A stretch of 64,000 nt of DNA from Candidatus Poribacteria bacterium (GCA_028819845.1 JAPPKS010000017.1:1-64000); one strand, 5' to 3'. Counted from the stretch's first letter, positions 1 through 10,191 are shown. Numbers and translations: made by a program. The notes: generated by a model from the letters alone, not told the origin.

Positions 1-213
1 AAACGTAATTGCATAAAGCAAGTTTCATTCCCACACTTAACCCTGAAGAACCAATCACTTTTACGACGCAGCCCTCAATCTTAACTGTTAACCAATCAAT
101 CAAGTCAGCGGCCCCAGGAAATACAACGCCTACTACAATCCCAAACCCCACGTACAGAAATTGCGGAGTGCATCAAAGGGAAGAACGGCTATCGGGGTGC
201 GAATACAGTCTTT

Positions 214-3156
214 ATGTATAATACATCCAACGAACTTGAACACCTATTGACCAATCAAATTGAAGGTGAAGTGCGCTTCGATCTTTATTCTAAAGTACTA
301 TACAGTACAGACGCAAGCATTTATCAAATAAATCCAATAGGCGTTGTCGTCCCCCGTCATAAGAAGGATGTGCTAACAACTATTCAAATCGCCCATGACC
401 GGAATGTGCCAATCCTCGCACGCGGAGGCGGCACGAGTCTGGCAGGGCAAGCGATCGGTGAAGCGATAATCATGGATATGTCCAAATACATGGACACCAT
501 TATTGAGGTAAATATTGAAAATCAGTGGGCACGTGTCCAGCCGGGGGTTGTTCTGGACGAATTGAATCACAATCTGAAACCGTATAACCTGATGTTTGCA
601 CCGGATGTGTCGACTAGCAGTCAAGCGACGGTCGGGGGCATGATAGGAAACAACTCAGCAGGGGCCCACTCTTTAATTTACGGTAAAACGATTGATCATG
701 TAATATCTTTAGAACTGGTTCTTCCCGACGGCGAAGAGATTACGGCTGAATCCGTCTCGCTCGACGAACTCGCCGTTAAAAAGCAGGGAAACTCTCGTGA
801 AAGCCATTTATATCGTGAAATATGCCGTATTACTGCGGAAAACTCCCAAGAAATTCGAGAGCGGTTTCCACGCATTTTGCGCCGCGTCTCCGGATATAAC
901 CTTGATGAGTTCATTCCGAATGCCGGTTCAAAAGAGGTAACGCCGTACAGGCGGTCTAGCTGGGACGTTGAACGTCCGTTCAACTTAGCCAAAATCGTCG
1001 TTGGATCGGAAGGAACGCTTGCCACTACGGTTGAAGCGAAGATTAACCTTGTGCAGCGTCCCACGAAGACATCCGTCGTCGCAATCCATTTCGATACACT
1101 AATGGAATCGATGGAAGCTGTGAATACAATTCTCGAGTGCCACCCCTCCGCGGTAGAGCTAGTAGATAAAACCATCCTGGATATGACAAAAGGATCGCTA
1201 GAATATTCACGCCTACGTGCTTTCATACAAGGCGATCCAGCGGCAATTCTTGCTGTAGAGTTTTATGGTGAGTCCGATAACGAGTTGGTAGACAAGCTCG
1301 ATTCGCTCGAACGTAAACTAAATTCGATTGGATTAGGTTATGCGTTTGTCCGATGCATGACTACCATTGAGCAAGCGCAAGTATGGAATATTCGCAAGGC
1401 GGGGCTTGGGTTGATGATGGGTATGAAAGGAGATTACAAACCGATACCCTTTGTAGAAGACACTGCAATCCCCGTAGATAGTTTACCCGAATATGTCCGT
1501 CTCTTTGAAAAACTCCTCGCCGATCACAACACAACAGCGGTCTATTATGCCCATGCGAGTGTTGGGCTTTTGCACATCCGACCGGTAATTAATCTAAAGC
1601 AAAAGGTCGAAATTCAAAAAATGCGCAGCATCGCATGCCGCGTTTTGGATTTAACGTTGGAGTTTGGTGGTACGATGAGCGGCGAACATGGTGACGGGCT
1701 TGTGCGAAGCGAATGGATTGAAACTACATTTGGGGCGCAAATCTACGATGCGTTTCGCCAAGTCAAAACCGCATTTGATCCAAAAGGCATTATGAACCCG
1801 GGTAAAATAATAGACTCGCCGCCGATGGCGGAAAACTTGCGCTACGGTGAAAATTACCGGACAATTCAAATTGACAGCTACTTCGACTTTTCCAGTCAAG
1901 GTGGGTTTTCCGGTGCAATTGAGATGTGTAACGGTGTTGGAGCGTGCCGCAAGAAACTCGGCGGCATAATGTGCCCCTCCTATATGGTGACTATGGAGGA
2001 AGAGCATTCCACACGCGGGCGGGCGAACGCGCTTCGAGCCGTGCTGTCCGGAAAATTACCAGCGGAACAATTCAAAGACAAGCGGTTGTACGACGTGCTA
2101 AGTCTTTGTTTGGAGTGTAAAGGATGTAAGGCAGAATGCGCGTCAAACGTGGACATGGCGAAACTCAAATACGAATTTTTGGCTCACTATCACAATGCAA
2201 ACGGTCTACCTCTCCGCAACAGGATATTTGGAAATATCGCCAGCCTAAGTGCAATTGGTTCAGTGACGGCTCCAGTATCAAACTGGTTAGCGAATAACCG
2301 CGTCTCAAAATGGGCGATGGAAAAAACCATTGGCATTGACCGAAGACGAACGCTGCCGGCCTTCGTTCGGGAATCCTTTCAAAAGTGGTATGCAAAACGA
2401 ATGCCGCGAAATTACGCAGTAAACCGTAAGCAGGTCGTGCTATTTCATGACACGTTCATGAATTTTAACGAACCCCAAATTGGAAAAGCCGCAGTCACAG
2501 TGCTTGAAGCCGCGGGATTTGAAGTCGTATTGCCTGACAAGCGTTGTTGCGGCCGGCCCATGATATCTAAAGGCATGCTCAATCATGCCATCGAAAATGC
2601 ACAATACAATATTGAGAAACTCCTCCCTTATGCCCACGAAGGCACGCCCATTATTGGTTGTGAACCGAGTTGTGTCTCAGCCTTGAGAGATGATTACGTG
2701 GACCTCATCCCGGGCAGCGATGCCGAGATTGTTGCACAACACACGTTCATGATTGAGGAATTTTTACTCGCATGCCACGAGAATGGAGAATTTCCTGTTC
2801 AATTTAAAGATACGCAGAAAAATGTTGTTTTGCACGGTCACTGTCATCAAAAGGCGTTGATTGGTATTTCACCGTCTGAGCAAGTTCTAAGTTTGCCCAC
2901 CGGGCACGATGTGGAGGTTATAGATTCTGGATGTTGCGGCATGGCGGGGTCGTTCGGATATGAAGCTGAGCACTACCAGGTCTCAATGGAGTGTGGTCGC
3001 CGCGAACTTTTCAAAGCTATCGAGGAAAAAAAAGGCGACTTTGAAATTGTCGCATCGGGTTTCTCCTGCCGACACCAGATTGAACACGGAACGGGCAAAA
3101 CGGCGAAACATCTGATTGAAGTGTTCCGTGATGCAATCCAAGAATTACGGTCATAA
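214..3156 (+). CDS. FAD-linked oxidase fused to Fe-S/CCG-domain subunit (YdiJ/GlcD-GlcF-like 2-hydroxyacid dehydrogenase)
   Basis: A 980-residue single-chain flavin and iron-sulfur dehydrogenase, probably oxidising a D-2-hydroxyacid such as D-lactate, glycolate or 2-hydroxyglutarate and passing electrons to the membrane quinone pool. The N-terminal third is a PCMH-type FAD-binding domain with GGGTSLAGQ and GNNSAGAHS. It is followed by the FAD-oxidase C-terminal domain with GEHGDGLVRSEW. A ferredoxin-like part carries two cysteine clusters (C572, C578, C587 and C632, C635, C638, C642). Two CCG domains (KRCCGRPM near 774, SGCCGMAGS near 907) end the protein. Length is close to YdiJ-type fusions (about 1000). 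The ATG lies without an obvious Shine-Dalgarno sequence. The exact substrate cannot be told from sequence. The family assignment is secure. Confidence 0.9.
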   Translation: MYNTSNELEHLLTNQIEGEVRFDLYSKVLYSTDASIYQINPIGVVVPRHKKDVLTTIQIAHDRNVPILARGGGTSLAGQAIGEAIIMDMSKYMDTIIEVNIENQWARVQPGVVLDELNHNLKPYNLMFAPDVSTSSQATVGGMIGNNSAGAHSLIYGKTIDHVISLELVLPDGEEITAESVSLDELAVKKQGNSRESHLYREICRITAENSQEIRERFPRILRRVSGYNLDEFIPNAGSKEVTPYRRSSWDVERPFNLAKIVVGSEGTLATTVEAKINLVQRPTKTSVVAIHFDTLMESMEAVNTILECHPSAVELVDKTILDMTKGSLEYSRLRAFIQGDPAAILAVEFYGESDNELVDKLDSLERKLNSIGLGYAFVRCMTTIEQAQVWNIRKAGLGLMMGMKGDYKPIPFVEDTAIPVDSLPEYVRLFEKLLADHNTTAVYYAHASVGLLHIRPVINLKQKVEIQKMRSIACRVLDLTLEFGGTMSGEHGDGLVRSEWIETTFGAQIYDAFRQVKTAFDPKGIMNPGKIIDSPPMAENLRYGENYRTIQIDSYFDFSSQGGFSGAIEMCNGVGACRKKLGGIMCPSYMVTMEEEHSTRGRANALRAVLSGKLPAEQFKDKRLYDVLSLCLECKGCKAECASNVDMAKLKYEFLAHYHNANGLPLRNRIFGNIASLSAIGSVTAPVSNWLANNRVSKWAMEKTIGIDRRRTLPAFVRESFQKWYAKRMPRNYAVNRKQVVLFHDTFMNFNEPQIGKAAVTVLEAAGFEVVLPDKRCCGRPMISKGMLNHAIENAQYNIEKLLPYAHEGTPIIGCEPSCVSALRDDYVDLIPGSDAEIVAQHTFMIEEFLLACHENGEFPVQFKDTQKNVVLHGHCHQKALIGISPSEQVLSLPTGHDVEVIDSGCCGMAGSFGYEAEHYQVSMECGRRELFKAIEEKKGDFEIVASGFSCRHQIEHGTGKTAKHLIEVFRDAIQELRS

Positions 3157-3184
3157 GGCTCAATAAAAAACGTACAAGAGAGAA

Positions 3185-4207
3185 ATGCAAAAATTGAACG
3201 CAGGCGTAATCGGCTGCGGGTTTTTCGCCCAAAATCACCTTGCTGTTTGGGATGCAATCGAAGATGTCGCACTTGCGGCGGTCTGTGATTTACAGGCAGA
3301 TCGCGCAAACGCGGCGGCGACAAAGTTCAACGCCGGGAATGCGTACGAGGATGCGGAAGAGATGCTTGCAAACGAAACGCTCGACTTCGTTGACATCGTC
3401 ACGACGCCACCGACCCACCGTGAACTCGTGGAAATGGCTGCCCTTTTTGGAAAGCATGTAATCTGCCAAAAGCCGATGGCCAGGTCGTTGGAAGATGCGA
3501 CCGCGATGGTTGACGTTTGCCAATCGGCAGGCGTAACCTTTATGGTGCACGAGAATATCCGATGGCAAGGCATCATCCAACATGCGAAACAGATTATTGA
3601 CGCGGGCGAAATTGGCATCCCGTTCTTCGCTCAAGTGTCATTCCGTACCGGGTACGATGTTTACCCTAATCAACCTTACCTTGCTACGGAAGAACGGATG
3701 GTTCTTTTGGATATGGGAGTGCATATGTTCGATCTCGTGAGGTTCTTTATGGGAGAAGTCACCAGCTTGTCCGCACAAATCCATCGTATCAACCCGGACA
3801 TTCGCGGCGAAGATGTCGCTGTCGCCCTGCTTCGACATGAGAACCGAACCAGCGTCGCAAATATGCACTACGTATCAGCCGTAGAGCATGATGAAATCAT
3901 ACATATACCGGTGCGAATCGAAGGAGATTGCGGGTCACTGGAAATTCGGCGCGACTATCAACTCAGTGTTGTATCGCAAAAGCGACTTAACCACTACCAT
4001 TTGCCGCCTTCCCAATATTCTTGGGATAGCCCGTTGGGCGGGTCACTTGCTGAAAGTGTCATGAATACCCAGAAACATTGGGTAGACTGCTTACACCGCG
4101 GACTCGAGCCGTGTACATCTGGCGCTGATAACTTGAAAACGCTTGAGCTCGTGTTTGGCGGCTACGAGTCGGCAAACCAGAACAAGGTTTTTCATATTAA
4201 ATGTTGA
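3185..4207 (+). CDS. Gfo/Idh/MocA family NAD(P)-dependent oxidoreductase
   Basis: A 340-residue Rossmann-fold dehydrogenase likely acting on a sugar or cyclitol in the cytoplasm. The N-terminus has the nucleotide-binding GVIGCGFFA stretch. The family's usual EKP motif is present as CQKPMA (near residue 97), so Glu is replaced by Gln while the important Lys-Pro is kept. The C-terminal half has the family's mixed sheet domain, including LLDMGVHMFDLVRFF with the His/Asp pattern expected near the active site. It starts 28 bases after the flavin dehydrogenase stop, behind a GAGAG ribosome site, so the two genes are probably co-transcribed. Members vary widely in substrate, and none is assigned here. 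Confidence 0.9.
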   Translation: MQKLNAGVIGCGFFAQNHLAVWDAIEDVALAAVCDLQADRANAAATKFNAGNAYEDAEEMLANETLDFVDIVTTPPTHRELVEMAALFGKHVICQKPMARSLEDATAMVDVCQSAGVTFMVHENIRWQGIIQHAKQIIDAGEIGIPFFAQVSFRTGYDVYPNQPYLATEERMVLLDMGVHMFDLVRFFMGEVTSLSAQIHRINPDIRGEDVAVALLRHENRTSVANMHYVSAVEHDEIIHIPVRIEGDCGSLEIRRDYQLSVVSQKRLNHYHLPPSQYSWDSPLGGSLAESVMNTQKHWVDCLHRGLEPCTSGADNLKTLELVFGGYESANQNKVFHIKC

Positions 4208-4219
4208 GGTAAATACTCT

Positions 4220-5815
4220 ATGGGAAAACATGGCATCAAAACTTGTAATATAGTCTTATTCACTGCGCTTCTCTGGGCACTCGCCCTACCAATATGTACG
4301 GAGGGAGCACGACCCATAGTCGGCGGTACGCTTATCTTTGGTCGCGGAGGCGACTCTGTCGGGTTGGACCCTGCGCATGAAGAAGACGGAGAGTCCTTCA
4401 AGGTATGCGGCGCCATCTACGACACACTAATACAATACAAGGATGAGAGCACCGAAGTCGAACCGGCGTTGGCAAGTTCGTGGAAAGCCTCGTCGGATGG
4501 ACTGTCCTGGACGTTCCATCTTCGAAAAGATGTCAAGTTTCATGACGGAACACCGTTCGACGCCGAGGCTGTGCTTTTTTCACTCAACCGGCAGCACAAT
4601 TCCGCTCACCCTTTCCATAATGTCGGGGGACCTTATATCTACTGGTCTGACACCGGACTTGCTGAAATCGTAGATAAAGTCACCGCGGTGGATCGTTTCA
4701 CGGTCCAGATAACCCTCACACGCCCATACGCGCCTTTCATTTATACAATCGCGATGACGCCCTTTTCCATCGTTAGTCCAACCTCGGCGCGCGAATCGGG
4801 GGAGAATTTTACCAATCGTCCCGTCGGCACTGGACCGTTCAAATTCGTACGTTGGGATCGTGGCGATAAGGTTGTCCTAGAAGTAAACCACGACTATTGG
4901 GGCGGCCGCCCGCCGCTTGACCGAATTATATTCCGATCGATTCCTGACAATTCGGTGCGACTCATAGAACTGCAAAATGGGAGTATTGACGCGATGGAGT
5001 TTCCCAACCCCGATGACCTACCACAGATTCGCGAGGATACTCAACTTGAAATCGTTGAGCAGCCCGGGATGAACGTCGGCTATTTAGCAATGAACATGGA
5101 TAGAAAGCCGTTCGACAACCTTAAGATACGCCGCGCCGTCAATCATGCTATAAACAAGCACGAAATCATCAAGCAATTGTATCAAGGGATGGGAATTCCC
5201 GCCAAAAACCCTATCCCGCCGACGATGTGGAGTTACGATGATTCGATTGAGGAATACACGTATAATCCCGAAAAAGCAAAACAATTACTCAAAGAAGCGG
5301 GTTATCCAGAAGGTTTTGAAACTACACTATGGGCATTGCCGGTGCCGCGGCCGTACATTCCCGCCGGACGAATCCTCGCAACGGTTATTCAATCGGATTT
5401 ACGCCGTGTCGGAATCATAGGAAAGATTGTGACGTATGACTGGGGAACGTATTTGGAGAAGACAAAATACGGAGAGCACGATATGGCAATGCTCGGGTGG
5501 TCTGCCGACATCGGCGATCCGGACAACTTCTTCTACTACCTCTTGAGCAAAGAGGCTGCACAAAAACCGGCGGGCAATATCTCCTTCTATCGCAGTGATG
5601 AAATGCAAGAAATCCTCGTCCAAGCACAATCATCTACCAATCAAGCGGAACGCATCGAACTTTACAAAGAAGCCCAGCGAATCTTTCACCGAGACATCCC
5701 TTGGGTGCCACTCGCACACGCCAAACAGATTGTTATCATCAACAAAAGAGTCAAAAATCTCAAGCTACACCCGACGACGTGGAAATATTTCCGGCAAATT
5801 TGGCTTGAGCAATAA
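4220..5815 (+). CDS. ABC transporter periplasmic substrate-binding protein, family 5 (peptide/nickel type)
   Basis: A 531-residue extracytoplasmic solute-binding protein of the DppA/OppA/NikA class. It captures short peptides or a similar ligand and delivers it to the permeases encoded at 10257-12121. The first ~30 residues form a signal peptide (hydrophobic run IVLFTALLWALALPI). A Cys follows but the preceding residues do not make a good lipobox, so I treat it as a soluble secreted protein. Family marks include PALASSWKASSDGLSWTFHL, KDVKFHDGTPFDAEAV, GTGPFKF, and the C-terminal IPWVPLAHA. The gene is 12 bases after the oxidoreductase gene with a GAGG site. Oddly, its permease genes are separated from it by a large secreted protease-like gene. 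Confidence 0.93.
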   Translation: MGKHGIKTCNIVLFTALLWALALPICTEGARPIVGGTLIFGRGGDSVGLDPAHEEDGESFKVCGAIYDTLIQYKDESTEVEPALASSWKASSDGLSWTFHLRKDVKFHDGTPFDAEAVLFSLNRQHNSAHPFHNVGGPYIYWSDTGLAEIVDKVTAVDRFTVQITLTRPYAPFIYTIAMTPFSIVSPTSARESGENFTNRPVGTGPFKFVRWDRGDKVVLEVNHDYWGGRPPLDRIIFRSIPDNSVRLIELQNGSIDAMEFPNPDDLPQIREDTQLEIVEQPGMNVGYLAMNMDRKPFDNLKIRRAVNHAINKHEIIKQLYQGMGIPAKNPIPPTMWSYDDSIEEYTYNPEKAKQLLKEAGYPEGFETTLWALPVPRPYIPAGRILATVIQSDLRRVGIIGKIVTYDWGTYLEKTKYGEHDMAMLGWSADIGDPDNFFYYLLSKEAAQKPAGNISFYRSDEMQEILVQAQSSTNQAERIELYKEAQRIFHRDIPWVPLAHAKQIVIINKRVKNLKLHPTTWKYFRQIWLEQ

Positions 5816-5835
5816 AACGAACACCAGTATAATCC

Positions 5836-5861
5836 ATTCAATCCAACCTCCCCGATTGAAT
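5836..5861. other. Perfect 8-bp inverted repeat between binding-protein and protease genes
   Basis: ATTCAATC and GATTGAAT face each other across a 10-base loop, 20 bases after the binding-protein stop. No T-run follows, so it is a better candidate for a 3' mRNA-stabilising or processing hairpin than for an intrinsic terminator. This would fit the usual need for more binding protein than permease. Confidence 0.5.
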
Positions 5862-5881
5862 ATTACGTAACAACTTACTTG

Positions 5882-8800
5882 ATGAAAACCCACCTACGTC
5901 GTCTTATCTTTTATTTGATTGCGGTGTATCTGGGATACTACGATTCAGCAGCGATTGCCGCTTTCCCATTATTGCCGAGTAACGAAATCCATTTGTGCGG
6001 TTATTCTGAATTCCAGGGGTCCACACAGAAACCCGTCCACACCTTTGCAAATCGTGACATCGGTGCACCGCGCACGGTGCGGTTAATCTACTTTCTTCCC
6101 GCTGACCGTCAACCGAGGGAAGACATTGAGAGTAAAATGGACACGCTGATTAAAGGTGTCCGCGAATTCTATGCCGACCAGACGGAAAACCACGGCTTCG
6201 GCAGAAGGACCTTCAATATCGAAACTGATCATAATGGGAAGGCGGTCGTGCATCGAGTTTATGGGCAGTTCTTCGATTCCTATTACCGCGATTCTCCTCA
6301 CAGTTCTAGGCTAGAAACTTTTTACCAGGTCTGGAATGAAGTTCACAAACGGTTTGATACCTCGCAGAACATCTACTTGGCTGCCGTGGATGTCAGCAAC
6401 GAACAGATTGGTAATGCGGCAGGTGTTGGTTCTACTTACCGGGATTGGGGCGGTTTCGCAGCTATCCCCGCCTCCGGTAAGTTTTTTAGCCATCCACTCG
6501 CGGCACACGAACTAGGCCATACCTTCGGATTAAAACACGATTTCCGCGCCAATGAACACGTAATGTCCTACGGACCGTGGGTATGGGGGCAAACCACGAG
6601 ATTGTCCCGGTGCGCTGTCAAATGGTTGCAAATCCAGAGGTATTTCAATCCCGTCATTTCCAGCCGGGCTGGAAATCCACCGGCTATCGACCTCGTTTCG
6701 CCGCGTAAGTATGCGACAGGTTCGGAGAGAATCCCAATCCAACTCAGGGTTTCCGATTACGAGGGGCTTCATCAAGTGCTCGTGTTCGGCGTTGACAGAT
6801 TGCGGAACGATAGACTGAGAAACGACAGGCTGAGGATGTGCCGTGAGTTCCGAGGAGAAAAACAGGGATCCGTAGAATTCGATTATGACGGCGATTTTAC
6901 CGTCCGGGAATTCGAAAGTCTCGCCGACCGCTCTGTTCACCCGATTCGTGCTGTCGTAGTGGACACGGACGGAAATAAGAGCGAAACCGATTTTAACCTT
7001 TTTCCGGAAACACTCCATGCGCTGACGAAAATCTCGGGCGATAACCAGCCCACCGGCCTTCCCAATGCACGATTGCCCTTACCATTCATTGTCGAATTGC
7101 GCGATGTAAACACCGGTTTAGCGCGGCCTGGTGTTTGGGTTTCATTTTCCGTTTCTGCCGGAGGCGGAAGTCTCAGCACAACGGGCGTATCGACAAATGA
7201 CAACGGGAGGGCAATGAGCACGCTAACACTCGGCCCCAACCTAGAATCAAACACCGTCAATGCCTCTGCCTTGGGTTTTACGGTGACCTTTAACGCTTCG
7301 GCGGGACAGCCTGTAGAGATTCCCGACCCAAAACTCCGCATCGTTGTTGAGAAATCCCTTGAGAAGGTAGCAGGGGAACCGATATCCCAAGCTGAGATGG
7401 CGACGCTAGTCTTCACTGAAGAGGGAACCTGGAGCCTCGGCATTAGAGATTTGACAGGGATGGAGTTCGCTGTGAACTTCACGCACCTAGACCTAAGGCA
7501 CAACTCAATCGAAGACATTTACCCGCTTGCCGGTTTAGTCAACTTAATACAACTTGCGCTTAGCGGCAACTCTATATCTGACCTATCTCCATTGTCAGGT
7601 TTAACCAAGCTGACATGGCTCGTCGTTGACGACAACTCAGTTTCGGAAATCTCGGATGTCGATGAATTGACCGGTCTTACGCTGTTGGCGCTTAGACACA
7701 ATTCAATAGAAGACATCTCACCGCTGGCGGGGTTGACCAACTTGGAATCTCTTCTTCTCGACGCCAATAAGGTATCGGATATCTCTTCGCTAGAGGGATT
7801 GACGACCCTGCGGAATCTCCAACTTTCCGACAACAAAATATCAGACCTTGCGAATTTAGTATCAAATATGGGATTGGGAAACGGAGACGAAATAAACCTT
7901 CGCGAAAACCTCCTTAGCTACGTATCCATTAAATCGCACATACCAACCTTAAAAGCACGCGGCGTAGACATTATGTTCGACGACCGTAATCCAACAGAAC
8001 TAAGCCAGGTTTCTGGCAATAACCAAAGCAGTGCACCCGGCGCAGCGCTTCCCAATCCGTTCGTCGTCGAAGTAAAGGATGAGAACAGTCTCGCATTTGA
8101 AGGGGTTCCCGTAGCGTTTTCGGTAACGGAAGGCGGAGGCTCGCTCAATACACCTAACGCAACGACCGACTCCAACGGCAGAGCGGAGAGTACACTTACG
8201 TTGGGGCAGGATTCAGGAAGGAACACCGTACGTGTTAAAGTCGAAGCGATTTCACAGCCGCTGACCTTTTCCGCAAAGGGAATTCGAGTGGCTAACGAAG
8301 TGTCGAAAATTTCCGGTGATAACCAAGAAGGTTTCCCCGGTGAGCCGCTTTCAAATCCACTAGTTATTGAGGTGAGAGACCAGTCGGATAAACCCTTACC
8401 TGGGGTTCAAGTAACCTTTGAGGCAACTGCCGGCGGAGGAACATTCTCCGACACAATTACTACGACCGATAGTAGTGGAAGGGCAGAGAGCCGACTTACC
8501 CTTGGACCGAGCGCTGGAACCAATACAGTCTCTGTGTCTGCTTCTGGGATAGACAGTTCAATAATTTTCAATGCTGAAGGCGTCCGATCTCCTCAGAAAA
8601 TCGTGATAATTTCAGGTGATTTACAAGAAGGAACCCCCGGTGCAACGCTCAGTGACCCGTTTGTGGTTGAAATACAAGACAAAAACGGTGCGCCGCTAAA
8701 GGGCGTGTTAGTCACTTTTGCTGTAACTGCGGGAGATGGGACGCTCAGCATCACTAGCACACAAACTGCTGCTAACGGCAGATCGGAAAGTTGGTTCACC

Positions 8801-10168
8801 TTAGGAGCAAGTCCGGGAATACACACGGCCGAAGTGTCCGTCGCGGGAATAGAGGAGCCGGCGGTCTTTAATGCCGTCGCAAAGAGACGCGAGTTTGCTC
8901 TCTCGGTACCAAGAGGTACTAGTTTGATACACATTCCATTGCGGGTTACTTCGGTTGACGGGGAGACAGGTACACTCGAATCTGTTAGCGACCTTTACGA
9001 CGCTCTCGGTGGAGCGGCGACGGTGAATTTGCTCACGACCCGTGATCGCCAAAGGCAGCAGTGGCGCAGTTACTTAGGAGATTCCAGCCGCGGCAAGGCG
9101 GAAGACCCTGAATTGACAGATGACGAAGGCATAATTGCAAGCATGAGGGCGCCAGTGGAACTTCTTCTGGCAGGCTACCCACTCGGCGAAGAGGAGAGCA
9201 GTACAATTTCGTTGATGCAAGGAACAAACCTCGTGGCGGTGCCTCTCCGCGATTCACGAATCGAGCGAGTAAGCGACCTGCTCGCTCTCGAAGGAATTCG
9301 TGACAATGTATCTACTGTCACAGTGTCAGTTGACGGAATTTTCAAAATCGTTGAACATGCAGGAGATGACGGAGATGTCCGAATAACTGGCGGTCAGTCA
9401 TTTATCATGGATGCACAATCCGCAGTGTCAATTGCAATCTCCGGAGATGGTTGGGGCGGTTTCACGGGCACGGGTGCCGCAGCGCCATTATCACTAAACG
9501 GTATCAATTTCCCGAAAGCTACGCCCCTATTGTGCATAATCGGATCAATCATTTACGAGAATGGAACTCTGGAGACCGATATATCGATTACACCACCAGT
9601 ATTGAGGGTAACGTTGACGAATTTGGATTCCGACATGAAGTCTACGGTTCTCACAACGAACGGCGGCAGTCTGCAAACTGACGGAATTGGCTATCAACTG
9701 ACGTTAGTTGAAACTGCAGCTAGCCATGCGGCGCGGGTCGGAGATGCCATTGAAATCTCTGCCGAATTCTCACGTCCGTTAATTGGTGTTCAGCCGTTGC
9801 ACTACACGGTAACAGACAGCGATGTGATTAACAATAAAATCCAGTTGCCGGAAATATCCGCATACGAATTACCTATCAAGACGGTGCTGTTGCCAAACTA
9901 CCCGAACCCGTTCAATCCGGAGACGTGGATGCCATACCAGTTGGCGCACGATGCGAACGTCACGTTGACGATATTTGATATTAAGGGTGCAGCGGTTCGT
10001 AGGCTGGAACTAGGGCATCGTTTGGCAGGATATTATACCGCGCAGGAAAAAGCGGCCTACTGGGATGGCCGTAATATACTCGGCGAAATGGTTGCCAGCG
10101 GTCTCTACTTTTACCAGCTACAAACGCCGTCTTTCCGTCAATTGCGTCCAATGGTAATCTTGAAATAG
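5882..10168 (+). CDS. Large secreted metzincin-like protease with Ig-like (Big-1), LRR and type IX-like C-terminal sorting domains
   Basis: A 1428-residue exported protein. The signal peptide covers about residues 1-27. A metalloprotease domain follows with HELGHTFGLKH (H209, E210, H213, G216, H219), the full HEXXHXXGXXH zinc motif, and a Met-turn VMSYG (M228), marking it as a metzincin-type catalytic domain. A Big-1-like Ig domain (about 380-480) precedes a leucine-rich repeat block (about 530-665, repeats such as LTNLESLLLDANKVSDISSL). Three more Big-1-like repeats (about 705-1000) follow, each beginning with ISGDNQ/VSGNNQ and ending in TLTLG. The last ~90 residues (NYPNPFNPETWMPYQLA to MVILK) are a FlgD-like C-terminal domain typical of type IX-like secreted proteins. 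The ATG at 5882 is preceded in frame by a TTG; neither has a clear ribosome site. It lies inside the peptide-transporter gene set, suggesting that it supplies peptides for uptake. Confidence 0.88.
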   Translation: MKTHLRRLIFYLIAVYLGYYDSAAIAAFPLLPSNEIHLCGYSEFQGSTQKPVHTFANRDIGAPRTVRLIYFLPADRQPREDIESKMDTLIKGVREFYADQTENHGFGRRTFNIETDHNGKAVVHRVYGQFFDSYYRDSPHSSRLETFYQVWNEVHKRFDTSQNIYLAAVDVSNEQIGNAAGVGSTYRDWGGFAAIPASGKFFSHPLAAHELGHTFGLKHDFRANEHVMSYGPWVWGQTTRLSRCAVKWLQIQRYFNPVISSRAGNPPAIDLVSPRKYATGSERIPIQLRVSDYEGLHQVLVFGVDRLRNDRLRNDRLRMCREFRGEKQGSVEFDYDGDFTVREFESLADRSVHPIRAVVVDTDGNKSETDFNLFPETLHALTKISGDNQPTGLPNARLPLPFIVELRDVNTGLARPGVWVSFSVSAGGGSLSTTGVSTNDNGRAMSTLTLGPNLESNTVNASALGFTVTFNASAGQPVEIPDPKLRIVVEKSLEKVAGEPISQAEMATLVFTEEGTWSLGIRDLTGMEFAVNFTHLDLRHNSIEDIYPLAGLVNLIQLALSGNSISDLSPLSGLTKLTWLVVDDNSVSEISDVDELTGLTLLALRHNSIEDISPLAGLTNLESLLLDANKVSDISSLEGLTTLRNLQLSDNKISDLANLVSNMGLGNGDEINLRENLLSYVSIKSHIPTLKARGVDIMFDDRNPTELSQVSGNNQSSAPGAALPNPFVVEVKDENSLAFEGVPVAFSVTEGGGSLNTPNATTDSNGRAESTLTLGQDSGRNTVRVKVEAISQPLTFSAKGIRVANEVSKISGDNQEGFPGEPLSNPLVIEVRDQSDKPLPGVQVTFEATAGGGTFSDTITTTDSSGRAESRLTLGPSAGTNTVSVSASGIDSSIIFNAEGVRSPQKIVIISGDLQEGTPGATLSDPFVVEIQDKNGAPLKGVLVTFAVTAGDGTLSITSTQTAANGRSESWFTLGASPGIHTAEVSVAGIEEPAVFNAVAKRREFALSVPRGTSLIHIPLRVTSVDGETGTLESVSDLYDALGGAATVNLLTTRDRQRQQWRSYLGDSSRGKAEDPELTDDEGIIASMRAPVELLLAGYPLGEEESSTISLMQGTNLVAVPLRDSRIERVSDLLALEGIRDNVSTVTVSVDGIFKIVEHAGDDGDVRITGGQSFIMDAQSAVSIAISGDGWGGFTGTGAAAPLSLNGINFPKATPLLCIIGSIIYENGTLETDISITPPVLRVTLTNLDSDMKSTVLTTNGGSLQTDGIGYQLTLVETAASHAARVGDAIEISAEFSRPLIGVQPLHYTVTDSDVINNKIQLPEISAYELPIKTVLLPNYPNPFNPETWMPYQLAHDANVTLTIFDIKGAAVRRLELGHRLAGYYTAQEKAAYWDGRNILGEMVASGLYFYQLQTPSFRQLRPMVILK

Positions 10169-10191
10169 GTCTTGCTGCTCGAAATGAAATT

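Noticed and set aside
9-221. 70-codon plus-strand frame before the first gene
   Set aside because: Low-complexity, no family resemblance, no ribosome site, and it overlaps the start of the dehydrogenase gene.
4220-4310. Lipoprotein signal on the binding protein
   Set aside because: A Cys follows the hydrophobic run, but the residues before it (LPI) do not fit a lipobox.
6937-7518. 193-codon minus-strand frame inside the metzincin gene
   Set aside because: Antisense to well-supported Ig-like and LRR coding sequence; no recognisable protein.
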